Origin: Takakia lepidozioides | Taxonomy: Eukaryota; Streptophyta; Takakiopsida; Takakiales; Takakiaceae | Length of the DNA stretch: 60,000 nt | Direction: 5' to 3' | NCBI GenBank assembly: GCA_030704615.1 | Contig: CM060732.1 | Location: forward strand, 69,423,053-69,483,052 | Shown here: positions 34,522 through 52,060 of the stretch, piece by piece | How positions within the stretch are numbered: the stretch's first letter is position 1 | How the letters are laid out: each line of letters begins with the position of its first letter | Translations under genes and position numbers: made by a program | The notes under the pieces: model-generated | The model's input: only the letters and a program-made list of their open reading frames with translations | Told to the model about the DNA's origin: nothing | Database searches by the model: none

Positions 34522-35217
34522 GGCTATCGCCTGCAACAGAGACACCGATTTCTCGCAAAGATCTGTCTGGATATCTCTATGCACTACTTACAGTACTTCT
34601 GCTCACACATTCATATTCATCTTCATTTTCATTTTGACATTCTTCCACCATCTACAACTACTCGACAACGTGGCTCTTTTCCATTCATCAATGCAATTGC
34701 TCTCTCAGATGCACCAACAGAAAGCACTGAATGCGCCACAGAAGCAGATGAAGCAGGAAGAAGACAATTGCAACGTGGCATTATTCATTCAATAGATTGC
34801 ACGGTCCTGAAATAGGAACAGCATCCAGAGCCATATCAGCGCAGTGAAGAGACTCGGAGAAGAGGTAAAAGAGAAAGTACAAGAAAACGAGTGGCCAGAA
34901 TACAGGGTCCACTCTCGACACACTGGATTGGCTTTGGTGTGATCTGCTTTAGCAAGCTCGAGTCTCTCCACTTGCCATACCTCCATTGGCTTTCGTGCTG
35001 GCCAAGCTGGCCGAGCTGGACGAGCACGGACACCATCGTATAAAGTATAAACATGCTCTCGGTCTGAACGAAACGTTGACGAAAACCTTAGTGTTTCGCT
35101 GTTTCTTTCCGTTCAATCTGCATTGAGCACTTTCGTGCTCGCACCCCAGACAGACAAGAGGAGAGAGCTCTTCCTTCGAAAAGCCCTGCATAGGGCGGGA
35201 GAAAGAGAGAGGGAGAG
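34522..35217. promoter_or_regulatory. Divergent promoter region between TPR and NDUFV2 genes
   Basis: The 696 bases between the two start codons must hold both promoters and leaders. For the plus-strand gene, two overlapping TATA-like sites, TATAAAG and TATAAAC, lie at 35039-35051, about 170 bases before its ATG. No equivalent site is obvious on the other strand. Confidence 0.45.
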
Positions 35218-41392
<6,175 letters not shown>

Positions 41393-41724
41393 GCTGTCCA
41401 CGAGTTACCGGGGTTGATTCCGGCAGATGACCAAGTTTAAATAACGCGTGCTTTTCGCTTCAACAACTTGGCTTATGTATCATGGATTGTGACTAGCCTG
41501 GCTGACCATATGTGCAAAGCAACAATGGATCTACATGAAGGGTGTTTTTGCACCAATTTTTTAAAATTTATTGTGCTACACGATTCACATGACACTGAGG
41601 AACATCAGGTTCATGAGACAATTAGGTGGATGTGATTTGCAGATGTGAATTAGCTGCTGAACCTTGTTGTACTGGGTTCAATGCTTAAGAGGTCCAGTAA
41701 TAGTTCCGGCGATAGAAATTGATG
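41393..41724. other. 3' flank of NDUFV2, nothing else seen
   Basis: About 330 bases that should contain the NDUFV2 3' untranslated region. No frame or repeat of note. Confidence 0.5.
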
Positions 41725-42064
41725 TTAGAGCATCTCCACCGGGGGTCCCTAAATACCCCGGCAACAGCAAAGGAGCCCCCGGCCCTGGTATTCGCACCCC
41801 CGGGGCCTGTACTTTCGTGCAGGATACAGGTCCTCTAGGCCCGGCCGGTACCTGCTGGAGCGACTATAAAACACGACTGCCTGCATTTATGGTGTGAGGG
41901 TAAGCCGGCGTCTGTCCAGGTGGTCCCTCCGGAGCAAGGCACGTCAGCCAAAAAGATGTGCAGGGTAGTTTGATGGGGTTGCCGCGGGGGGAGGGGAGTG
42001 TTGGAGGCCGCAGGAGGTTACCGTTGCAGTGTTGTTTGGTGTACCCCCGGTGGAGATGCTCTTA
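41725..42064. mobile_element. Tourist-like MITE (PIF/Harbinger type)
   Basis: An element of 334 bases (41728-42061) with perfect 19-base terminal inverted repeats, GAGCATCTCCACCGGGGGT at the left and its reverse complement at the right, flanked by TTA on both sides (41725-41727, 42062-42064). TTA duplication and ends beginning GAGCATCTCC are typical of Tourist-like MITEs. The interior is GC-rich and non-coding. The perfect ends suggest recent movement. Confidence 0.85.
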
Positions 42065-43109
42065 CATGCTCTTGGGATGGATTTTGAAGGGTTCAACCAT
42101 CAGCCAGTTTTATGCTTATGGAGGGAACTCATTCCAGCCAGTACCCACAGCCACCAGGCTAGGTTGTCCATGATTGGTAGAGCAAGCCCTTCCTCTCTTC
42201 ATCTCTTCATCCTCTTCCAAGTTGGCTCCTTGTCTCTGGCAGGGCCCTCTGATACTCGGAAAACACAACTGACGCTGGTATGAATCCAGACCTCTTCACT
42301 TGTGCATTACACGGTCGATGGATGATGCACAACTGTCTTGCCTGTAGGCTTAATTTTTCGGATACACATGTTGTTGGATTAAAAGACATACGCAAATTGA
42401 GCTCGATGAACAAAAAGCTTAAAGCCAATCCACCGCACTCCATCGAAAGGGGCAAAGACCGAAGTCGGAGAGAGAGAGAAGACTCCAGCTGTAGCCATCG
42501 TAACTAAGAGCCACTTCATCTTACGGCAATTGCCCCCTTTTTGTAAGTGCCCGGTTAGCCCAATAGTGAAGAGGAAGATTGATGGGTGCCTCATTGCATT
42601 TTGAATATTAATAGATCATAACTTAGGTGATGCGAGGTAGGACCTTGTGCAGCATGATAGTATAGAAGGCCATTGGCGAGGTAGGAACTTGCGCGGTTGG
42701 ACAGTACAGAAGCCATTGGCAAACGGTGGGATTCGACTCTCGCATGTAGGTGCATGGAGTCTAGTCAGGATTTTTCCTACAACTCTGCAGACAATCCTCT
42801 CCATGAGTTTGGGTCGCTTTTTAGGCGACAATGCATTGATGCAATTAGCACCTTTCTTTTGGCATTGAATTTGTGAGTGCTCGAGAATGAAGATAGATCC
42901 CAGTGAGCATTTGCGAGAGCAATCAGCAACAAAGTAGCAAGACCATATTGTTTTTCCTTCGGACACCTAATGAATCAGCCTTCAGACATAAGAGAAGTTT
43001 TCAAAAAAAAAAATCAATTTCTATCCATAACATACAAAACTGGTCTACAATTAAAGCTTCAAAATATGTCACATATAATTACTTTTTGGTCAAGGTGACA
43101 AGTTGGATA
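42065..43109. other. Gene-free stretch
   Basis: No coding region recognised. The part around 42640-42800 holds two related short passages (AGGTAGGACCTTG and AGGTAGGAACTTG with following GCATG/GCGCGG), perhaps a small duplication. It passes into the LINE relic. Confidence 0.4.
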
Positions 43110-44790
43110 GTTTATGAATTCAAAATCTATATGTACAATATGTTACACCATCTGCCTTACTTCACACTTCTGTCAAATATGTGGTCTGCCTGGGACCTCA
43201 AAGGCATCAGTCAGCTCAGGCATCTCTGGAGTGACACGGGTTTCCTGCTTGATCACATCATCCTGCAACGAGGCGGAGCCTCTAGGGCCAAATCTGGGCT
43301 GAACACCATCATTCAATTTATCCCACAAAATTCGGTGGACATCCTTCAGGCAGGGCCCTCTCACCCATCCACCAACTTCTGGACACTCGGTATTATTAAG
43401 CAGGAGCTTGCTATCCTTTTCGTTTTGCATGTCTCGGACAGCCACTTCTCTGGTTTTCTCTTTAGCATAAATCCGGTCACTCTTACTCTTCTCTTGGTTT
43501 CCCTCTCCCCCACCCTCTTCCCGCGTTTCACTCACACTCCAATCAGGATATGCAATTGGACCTCCAAACTCAAAGACCTTGACCTCAACCTCCCCTCACC
43601 TCACCTATTCTTTCCGGGCTCGGTTGCAACACCTTTGTCTGGATTTCAGGTAGACCCTTATCTGAACTTAACCTGGACCCCAAGGAATGGGACTAGACTT
43701 TTGAGCGCTCACCGACCCCTTTGCTAGCCTACACCACCAAAAAGGCTTACAGGGCTCTTAGTAATCCTCTCCCCTTGGGGAAGAAATGGAATGACAAATG
43801 GAGCCACTTCGGTTTTGCTGATGAAAACTGGGGCCCCATCTGGCCTCAATCTGGCACAAAACCAGACCTGTTAAAATCTCCGCATTCCTCTAGCAGATAG
43901 CAAAGGTGGGGGAGTGGCTACAATTCCAAGATGCTCTCCTTTGTCAATGTTGCTCTTCAGGCATTATTGAATCTCTGGAACATTGTCTTCTGGCCTGTCA
44001 TGCCCCTGCCAAAATTTGACCCTTGGTCAAGGTTTTCTACCGCCACTGGAGTCTTTCTCCACCATCCCCTTTACACCTGCTTCTTAACTACAACCAGACT
44101 TCCAAGAGTAGAGCCTTCTCCTGCCCAGTTTTTGAAACCCTCAGGGGTTCTACTCTGTGGCATCTGTGGCGAGCTCGCTGTGTTAAAGTTTTTGATGGCA
44201 CAACATGCACTACTTCGGCTCTCCTTTTTCTTATCTACAATGACCTACTAACAAAATAAAAAAAAACGTGGGCCAAATGTGTTGCAGACTGCCGGAGGGC
44301 TCCCAGACAAGCAGCTGAAATCCATGCCGCCTTCAGGGCTTCGTGGGGCATGCCATGGCATCATTTGTCCGAGCAAGATCACTGCACCTGGAACCCTCTC
44401 CCCCCTCAACGCTGGAGAAACCTCCGAGCTCCACTCCACCGCCTCGCTCGAGTTTGAAAGAGACATCAATTGGAAACACATCAAGCACCCAGCAACGACA
44501 TCCCGACTCACATTTCGCTAGTGGCTAGGTCGCATAATTAGCCTAGCATTTTTGCAAGTTCTCCTGGATCGTCCTTGCTAGGCTTCGATTTTCCTATGTA
44601 CGCCTCTTCTGAGGTTCGATTGTTGCTGTTCTTTCTCTCTGCTACCTTGAGGTATTGGAACTGGTCCCCCCACACTGACTACGGTGTGTATGCCTCTATG
44701 GCCTTATTAGGGGTCTTATTTTTTCCCCACAAATTGCAATAAAATCTCCAGGGCCACTCCCCCCTGTTGTAAAAATTAAAAATATATATA
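43110..44790 (+). mobile_element. Decayed L1-type LINE, 3' part of ORF2
   Basis: Shifted frames give late-ORF2 pieces: WSAWDLKGISQLRHLWSDTG, FADENWGPIWPQ, SIWHKTRPVKISAFL (the block before the zinc-knuckle region) and IESLEHCLLACHAPAKIW-like sequence, then HLWRARCVKVFDG. A late INWKH motif is shared with the second LINE at 47-49 kb. Stops and frameshifts are frequent. A 3' end with ATAAAATCTCCAGGGCC, similar to the other copy, lies near 44740-44760, followed by an A/T-rich tail. Confidence 0.7.
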
Positions 44791-45172
44791 TTTATATGCT
44801 ACATAAACTATTATACATCTTACATGGTCAATGTGCCACGTCGTACTGTGGACTTTCAAGTGTGTGACACATTCCACAGTTTGTGGCTTTAAATGCTATC
44901 CACACTTTGGCTCATTCCACATAGGGCCAACATATCTAGTGAGATGTGCAAAATGTGCGGTACCCATACGGTCGGCCCTGCTTTAATGTTAGGCCGCTAG
45001 AGTATGAAATTTCTAACAGATAGCCAGGTATATAACCGGAAAGCAGGGAGAATTTTCATAAATTAACAGTTACAAGAGGCACAGTAAACCAGGTCCTGCC
45101 AATGAAATATAACATTTAATCATTGAGTAGGTTGAAAATATGAAAGAATGTCGGTTTGTCCAGAAGTAGAAT
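44791..45172. other. Spacer between LINE relic and CACTA end
   Basis: No coding region or repeat recognised in these 380 bases. Confidence 0.4.
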
Positions 45173-45960
45173 CACTAGTGACGCCGCGGAAACGGCGCAG
45201 CCACGCCGCGGCATCACTAAACGCCGCTTTTGAGGTAGGGGCGCAGGTGCCTTTTTGCCACACCCGGGCCCGGGCGTGGCAAGACCGTCCCCGGGGCGTC
45301 ACTAATCGGACGTCGCATAAATGCGACAGACGGGGGTTGCAAGCCGCTACCCCCCCTCCAGTGACGCCCCGCCGTCGCTTCTTGGCCATCCAGGGCTCTG
45401 GGAGGGGCCTCCTTGTAGCCACGCCCGGCCGTCGCTACCATCCCCGCGATGGCGTTGGTTAGGGCGACGGCTCGGCGTGGCAACCAATATTTTTTTTTTC
45501 CATGTCCGGACTAAAAAAAACACCACGTGGCGGAGGGGGGTTTAGGCTCAGCCACCCAGTGGCGTCGCTGCCAGACACGCCACGGCGTCGCATGGGGAGA
45601 CCTCGTCGCCTCAGTGCAGTCGCCCAGTGCGACTCCAGGGCGTGGTTACTTGCGACGCCCGGGGGTGGCTGGGTGCCTTTTTTTACAAAAAAACAAACTG
45701 GTGGGGGAGGCCTTGTGTTGGGCTCAGGGACGCCGAGGCGTCGCAGCTAGCCACCCCCGAATGTCGCACAGAAGAAAAACCCATCGCACGGGGGGTCCGG
45801 CTTTGCCACTGCGTTGCTGCTAGCGACGCCCGGCCGTGGCTAGTTGCGACCCCTATCGTGGCAAGCCTAAAAAACCCGTCGCAAGGGCGCTGGCCCTAGC
45901 GACGCCCTGGGGTGGCAATGTGGGTGGTGGAGGGGGGGTTTTCATTTTGGGGGGTGAATT
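45173..45960. mobile_element. CACTA (En/Spm) element terminus with subterminal repeats
   Basis: The stretch starts CACTAGTGACGCCGCGG, a typical CACTA terminus. The next 790 bases are GC-rich and packed with short variants of GCGACGCC, GCCACGCC and CGTGGC in both orientations, the arrangement of transposase-binding subterminal repeats in CACTA elements. The Ptta-like gene at 46225-47090 fits as element content. The opposite terminus was not found; a LINE begins near 47.1 kb, so the element is truncated or interrupted. Confidence 0.65.
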
Positions 45961-46224
45961 GGGGGTGATTTAGGGTTTTTCCCTGGTTTCTTTTTTGGGT
46001 GTTGGAAGACATTAGAGCTTCCATTGCTTTGATTTAACAGGTACTCAATTTTGTTTATTGCATTGGTTCAAGCAAGCATAAATCGAGGGTGAGGCCGTGC
46101 GACACATGAATAAGATGGAAGATGGAAATATATGTACAAATGGAAATATATTTACAAGCAACGAGCTGAATTCTTTGCTCACAAGGGTTCAATAGACTGA
46201 CCCTGAGACCTACACGGACTAGGA

Positions 46225-47090
46225 CTACTCATCCTCATCCTCATCCTCATCGTCAGAGGAGGAGTCATAGCTATCCGATGAGCCCGATGACTCCGCGCCC
46301 TTCGCCTGAGCACATAAACCAGGTGGCGCTCCCATAGAGCTCTCATCCAATCCCTGGCCATGACCCCCCCCCCCCCCCCTCAGCCATACTAGTGTCTTGT
46401 AGTGCACTCATCCCCTCCGTCTTGGCCATGTTGCAAGTCATGAGGGATTGCCAACCATGCTCCTTGGCATAGTCGTACTCTACCGGAGATGGCAACCTCT
46501 CAAACGTGGTTTCCTACACATGCCACAACTTAAAGTCAGTTTCTCATGATGATGGAGCCAGAAAGAAGACATAACAAAATACATAGGGAAGTATGACTTA
46601 CAAATCGGAGGATAAAACCCCTCGATCCGCCGGGGCCCCAATTGTGTGTGGATTCGTGCTTCTTAAGGCGGATTGTTGTTGCTTCGCGTGCCCTCTGAAA
46701 CTTATCCTTGTTTGCCGCATCATTCTCTCCCGCAATGAGCGCATCCCACGATACCTATGCCCCCCCCCCTCCCCCACAATTAGTGAATTACACACATACG
46801 TTGCATCGAATCCACCTCATTAATGCACATGCAACAAATGGAAGGTGAAATGATTCAAGGATTTGCCAACCTATGAAATTCCAAAAGGTGGTTTGGGTGT
46901 GACCCGTTTTTCCATTGCCCTTCGAATCCTTTGTCTGGCACGGTACCTCTTGTTCTTCAAGTTCTGCCCCACCATCTCCATCACCCTTGTCTCACTCCAA
47001 TTGCCCGGAAACCGGCGATCTAACTCAAAAAGAAAAGAGCTTGCTCAAATGCCTCCATCTCTGCTAGCAGCTCCTGGACAACAAAGATGA
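46225..47090 (-). pseudogene. Ptta/En-Spm-type plant transposon protein, frameshifted
   Basis: Minus-strand pieces in order: RRFPGNWSETRVMEMVGQNL with KRYRARQRIRRAMEK (about 47020-46880), then WDALIAGENDAANKDKFQRA and KKHESTHNWGPGGSRGF (about 46760-46610), then ETTFERLPSPVEYDYAKEHG to SALQDTSMAEG (about 46512-46380), then an acidic Ser/Asp/Glu tail to 46225. The W-x-x-L ... THN-x-G-x-x-G-F pattern is the hallmark of plant Ptta/En-Spm proteins. Splice sites after GFILRF (GTAAGT) and before ETTF (TGTGTAG) look intact, so the gene may be recent, but a run of 16 C (plus strand 46364-46379) puts the tail out of frame. Role in the element is unknown. Confidence 0.6.
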
Positions 47091-47104
47091 AGGCCCCTGC
47101 ACCT

Positions 47105-49197
47105 TATTGAATTATAATACAGCCAAGTCAAACCTATGGAGCTTTAGGCAACAAAAAGAAAATGCTATCCGAATTAAGGCTGGAGTGAACTGGTTGCTGA
47201 AAGGGAAAAAATGACCAAATACTTCTTTGCTAAAACTAAGCAAAGGCAGATGGCCTCGACCATTGCCTCTCTCTCCTCCCTTGATGGGACCACTTCCTCA
47301 GCCCCAAAGGAGATGGCCTCCATAGCTGAAAAACAGTTTGCCTCCCTATTTAAAAAAAAGACCAGCTCTGCTGAAACAAGACTGGCCTCGGAAGAGATTC
47401 TGCAACACATCCCCTCCCTCATGTCACAAAAGGAACAAGAAGATATATCCTCCCCGCTTTCCAGCGAAGATCTGGCTGAGGCCCGCAACGTGGATCTCTA
47501 TATGGGATGTCTGGAAGATAATGCGACCTCATCTCACCCAGCGAAGAGCCAATGCTTTGAGGAGGCTGTCAGGCAGCCCCTATTGGCAATTTCAACCTGG
47601 ATTATGGCCCTTTGGCCTTCCTTCACAAACGATGGGCTACCTGGGAAGCAAAAGGACTCTCTCACATTGCTAATGTCTGGGAAAATGGTCAGTTTATCAA
47701 TCCGACCTTTTGTCCTCTCTAATTTCTGCCAGATCCATTGCTTGTGCTTGGGATCATATAAAGAAAGGGGTCCAGTACGTTCAACCTTTGCTCGTAGGGG
47801 GTCCATGCACAACCACCGATCTGCCAGTTTGGTTTGGATGCTCTCAAGGTCAAAACCAGCGGCTAGCCCTCTTGGCCACTTCCACCTCTGGTAACCACTG
47901 GGAAGGGCTTCTCTTCCAAGCTGGAGATGGAGGACACTTGACCCTTCTAGGCACAAGAGAAATGCATCATGATTTAGCTTACCGGATAAGGGTCTTTGAG
48001 ACGTCCTCTAGCTCCACAGAACCCAACTCGCCCTCAGGTGCAGAGATCTGCTAGGCTCAGAAGTTATCATTTGTTTGGTTCCTGTCCTTTCCTCTAAGTA
48101 GGCTGCAGCTTGACCCTGGAGAGTGGTCATGGATGAAAACGCCATTGCTTGGGTACAAAGTCAAAACAGGATACAAAATGCTTCTCGGGCAGGCCAATTT
48201 AATAGCCAAGTGGAATAAAAAATGGAATTTAAACCTGCAAACCCCTGGCTGGAACCCTGGTTGGAACTCTATCTGGAAGGATATCTGGGCCAAGCACCGT
48301 CCGGCCAAGATCAGTGTTTTTTTGTGGAAATTGGCAAACAAGATTCTCCCAGTGGCAACCTGCTTCCCAGAGCAGGATACTGCATGCCTTGCCTGTGCTA
48401 CAAATTTGGAAGAATCAATAGAGCATGTTTTTTTAGAATGCAATATTGTTGTTAGAACCTGGCAGTTTGTGACAAGGTTCTATCTAAGTTGGAAAGCAGT
48501 GCCACCTATTGATACTCCTTTACTGATGCTCAATCTACGCAATGGCTCGATCTAGAACACTTGCCCAATTTGGGCATGCCTGAGGGCACACACTCTATGG
48601 GCACTGTGGAAGGCTAGATGCAGCCATGTCTTTGAAGGAAGACACCCAAGCATCAGACTCATCCTATTTAAGCTGTACTCTGAACTGTTGACTGAAGGGC
48701 AAAAGACATGGGTGTCATTGGTTGCTGCAACAGCCAAGTGCAGCGAAAGGAGGAGCCGTCAACTTCTCGTGGATTTCGACATCACCTGGGCCAAAGATGG
48801 CCTCCTCTACACCAGGCTCGATGAATCGCGAGTCCGCACAATGATATCCCCGAGGCATGGCAAATTGCCGGTTGAATCGGATGGTCTTGACGTCAATTGG
48901 AAACATCTCAATCTATGGGCTGCCAAGTCCAAGGCCCACCTGGACTTCGGGATGTGAGCTATCACTGCGATGGAGCTGCAGGGTTTTTGTGCCTTACTCT
49001 GCGACTTCCTACTCTTGCTAGACTGCCTAGATTCCCACTGTTCCCGCCCCCGCCCCTCATAGTGCAGGGTGTTTCCCCTTGTGATACACCTTTACGGCCC
49101 TATGGGAGGTTATTTTCCCCTCCTCTTTGTACTGTTTGCACCTTCAATAAATTATCAGGGCCTCTACCCGTGTTAAAAAAAAAGAAAAAAAAAAAGA
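47105..49197 (+). mobile_element. L1-type LINE lacking most of the reverse transcriptase
   Basis: Begins with the ORF2 segment between endonuclease and reverse transcriptase (MTKYFFAKTKQRQMASTIAS at 47211, then EKQFASLFKKK), then jumps to the late ORF2 part (WEAKGLSHIANVW; WKDIWAKHRPAKISVFLWKL; CLACATNLEESIEHVFLEC). The central catalytic region with the YADD box is missing, so it was internally deleted. A poly(A) signal AATAAA lies near 49146 and an A-rich tail at 49174-49197. Several frames are needed to read it. It abuts the leader of the eS10 gene. Confidence 0.8.
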
Positions 49198-49340
49198 AGG
49201 AATTGTGTGAGAAGTTAGGGCACAGGGCAAGGCGTAGCGGGGGTGAGGGGGCAAAGCGAGGAAGGGCGAGAGAGTGGGTCTTTTGCACATCGCCATCGCT
49301 GCGAGGGGGCGGCCGCCACAGAGCAGGGACCAGCAGCGCC

Positions 49341-49901
49341 ATGTTGATCCCCAAGAAAAACCGCGTGGAGGTCTACAAGTATCTGTTCAAGGAGGGCGTG
49401 CTGTACGCCAAGAAGGATTACAATGCGCCCAAGCATCCAGAGATCGACGTGCCCAATCTGCAAGTCATCAAGCTCATGCAGAGTTTTAAGAGCAAGGAGT
49501 ATGTCAAGGAGAACTTTGCGTGGAGGCATTACTACTGGTACCTCACCAACGATGGAATTGAGCATCTCAGGACGTACCTCAATCTGCCTTCGGAGATTGT
49601 TCCTGCGACGCTGAAGAAGTCTGCGCGTCCGCCTAGCAGGCCCATGGGCGGGCCTCCTGGCAGTGAGCGCCCTCCGAGAGGGCCACCAAGATTCGAGGGC
49701 GATAGGCCTCCTCGTTTTGGCGGGGACAGGGATGGATACAGGAGCGGCGCTCCCCGTGGCGCACCTGGGGCCTTCGGAGGGGAGAAAAGCGGAGCACCTG
49801 GAGAGTATCGGCCTGAGTTCCGTGGAGGAGGGAGGGGAGGTTTTGGCCGCGGAGGTGGAGGGTTTCTGGGTGGTGGAGCTCCTGGCGCTATCACCGAGTA
49901 A
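49341..49901 (+). CDS. RPS10: 40S ribosomal protein eS10
   Basis: A 186-residue protein starting [20 protein letters not shown], the invariant eS10 start. The winged-helix S10/plectin domain spans about 1-95 with [37 protein letters not shown] and [12 protein letters not shown]. The tail, about 100-186, is rich in Gly, Arg and Pro with RGG-like repeats, as in plants. eS10 sits on the beak of the 40S subunit near the mRNA entry. The frame has no intron, while angiosperm eS10 genes that I know have introns; a functional retrocopy is possible but no poly(A) tail follows the stop. A LINE tail ends 143 bases before the ATG, so the promoter may lie inside or beyond that LINE. Confidence 0.95.
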   Translation: MLIPKKNRVEVYKYLFKEGVLYAKKDYNAPKHPEIDVPNLQVIKLMQSFKSKEYVKENFAWRHYYWYLTNDGIEHLRTYLNLPSEIVPATLKKSARPPSRPMGGPPGSERPPRGPPRFEGDRPPRFGGDRDGYRSGAPRGAPGAFGGEKSGAPGEYRPEFRGGGRGGFGRGGGGFLGGGAPGAITE

Positions 49902-51757
49902 CTGTCGTGGTGAGCTTGTCAGTACCTTTGTCTCCTGTCACTGTCTGTTCCCTGGAATCCAATCTCTCACAGAAGTCTTCATGAGGAACCGAAATTCTTG
50001 GCAAGCTTTGACCCTGGGTAAGCCATGTTCGAGGTATGATGTGAGGGGTATTCCCTCAGTAAGTCATCTTGTGCCGTTCTCTGTGGCTGGGCTTCAAGAG
50101 GCGATGAACTCTAGAGCTCCGTCCTTTGTCTGTTTAGCAACTATTGCAGCAAAATTACCGAGGTTTGAAGCCTGTGTCAAGGATGATTGTGCCCAGATCA
50201 TATCAATGGGCCAAGAGCTGATTGATTGAACTCGAGGAAAACTTCTTGGGTTGAAGTGACAAGGCTGGTGAGGAATGTGTAGGGAATGGAGTTGTACCCA
50301 GAATTTCAAAGCATTTTGACATCAAGGTTCTTACCAATTCTCGATTTGGGATATGTCATGGGCCATTCTAATTATCAGTTTCGCCATCAAGCAGGTGGGT
50401 TCTCATTATTCGCCCCTGTACTCTGCCCTGGTTGTGCTGCATCAAAGAGTTTGGAGACGTGCAAATAGCCCTTGGACGCCTCATAAGGATGGATAGCTTG
50501 TTATATTGAAGACAACAAGTTCACCCATGCGTTGACTAAAACATCCCATGAAGGTGGGAATTCAAGTGCTATACAATGTGGCAGGAACTCACAATAAAAT
50601 ACTTCCCATCTCATCAAGGGTTGCATACAGGGAGGGAAGGGGTTTGGTGAAACCCTTTTGTGTGATGGACGTGCAAGAGATGTTGGCATTTTTCAAAGGC
50701 CCCGCTTTTGATAATGTGTTAATTATGCATTTGCAGGCTCATTACAGTGTGCTCCTTAGAACATTGCCTATATTCTGTCACCTTTCACTCTTGTTCCACA
50801 AGAAAGAATCAAAGACAGAGTGAAGCCAGAAGCAGAGACCAAACGCAACTACTGCCCAAGGGATTGCTTTCCTTTTGTCCCATAAGCTCTTCATGCTTTC
50901 TGCTGACGATATTATGGAAGCTCTTGAAAACTTGGTAACATGCATGTACTTGCTATCTATACTCTGTTTCAAGTATGTTGAGTTCTTGGTGTGAATCAAT
51001 TTTAAGCTGGTGTGGATGATGGCTTATAGATTTGAGGGGTCTTAAATGTTTCGTGTCTTTTCTAGGGCAGCAGGTTGCAAGAGAAGGTCAAAGTATCCAA
51101 CTTGCTTTGATGTTTGTTGTTGATATTACTTCACAACAGTGGAAGGATGCTTTGTTGTGGCTTGGAATTCAGATTAGTTATATCTTGAGTTGAGTTTCAA
51201 GCTGGGTCCACTCTCGCAGAATACGGGTCTGGGTCTGCCTTCCCTGGGGTTGTCCATCTTCTCATTTTCCTACGACATGCCACATGGAGCGATGTGGGCC
51301 GTGCCCATTGTGGACAAGAGGGATGATTTGCCTTGGCTTACAGTGGGTTGGTGTCTTTGTTGCTTTTCACAGTGGTTTCATGTACTGAGCTTGGGCCGCG
51401 CTGCAGCAGCAATTGGATATTCTATTGCTAGTAAATTTTGTTTCATAGCTGTCTGAGCCAAGAAGAAAACTGAAGGTGAAATGCTCTGTAAAAGCTCAGT
51501 TTTTATGGACACATTGACCTTTTGTGGCATCCCTTTACTTCTCATAATCAACCAAACTCGTCTGATTTTTTTGGTAGAATGTTCGGATGTGAGGTGTTTG
51601 GTTGGATGTTGAGCAAAATTGGTTGAGGATTAAATTTAATCTGAGCTGCACAGCAAAAGTCACGGTCAGCTTAAAAGGTAGTGAGAGAAAAACTTGGTTG
51701 TCTATGCAGGTTAGGGTTCTGATTTCATGGGATGTCAAGGAAATACCTATAACAACA
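49902..51757. other. 3' flank of eS10, no further gene recognised
   Basis: Only unremarkable frames occur. The plus-strand frame continuing past the eS10 stop in another phase (to 50229) and the frame at 51190-51456 have no recognisable motif. Confidence 0.4.
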
Positions 51758-52060
51758 TAAGCAGGAGATGCCCCTCTCGGTCAGCAAATTCGAAAAGCAC
51801 AACACAGGACCAGCCTGCAAATAAATAGCAGTTGAACCCCATGCACATATGGGGCCGATAGCAAAGCAGAAAATTTACTTGCATGTCTTCTTGAGCTTAG
51901 GTACTACGAGCAAAGCTCATGTCCAATCAGTCCTACTAGCCAGTGGGGAAGTTGCACCACCTAACAGTCAACATTGGTGTTCCCATATGCCAAAAGCCCT
52001 CAGCCTGGCCCTGCCTATCTTACACTGTCCGGTTATCCTGTGCTGACAAGCTGAACTTCC
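51758..52060 (+). repeat. Diverged direct repeat, copy 1
   Basis: Shares with 53562-53860 the order AAGCAGGAGATG, AAATTCGAAAAGCACA, GGGGCC, GCATGTCTT, TCAGTCCTAC(T/C)AGCCA and AAAAGCCCTCAGCCTG, with many substitutions and small gaps between. Likely two copies of an unknown dispersed element. Confidence 0.65.

Noticed and set aside
42903-43727. 274-codon frame taken as a gene
   Set aside because: Its second half reads as late LINE ORF2 sequence and its first part is low-grade. Treated as part of the LINE relic.
45120-45960. Several long GC-rich frames on both strands
   Set aside because: They arise from the subterminal repeat composition of the CACTA end and show no protein-like pattern.
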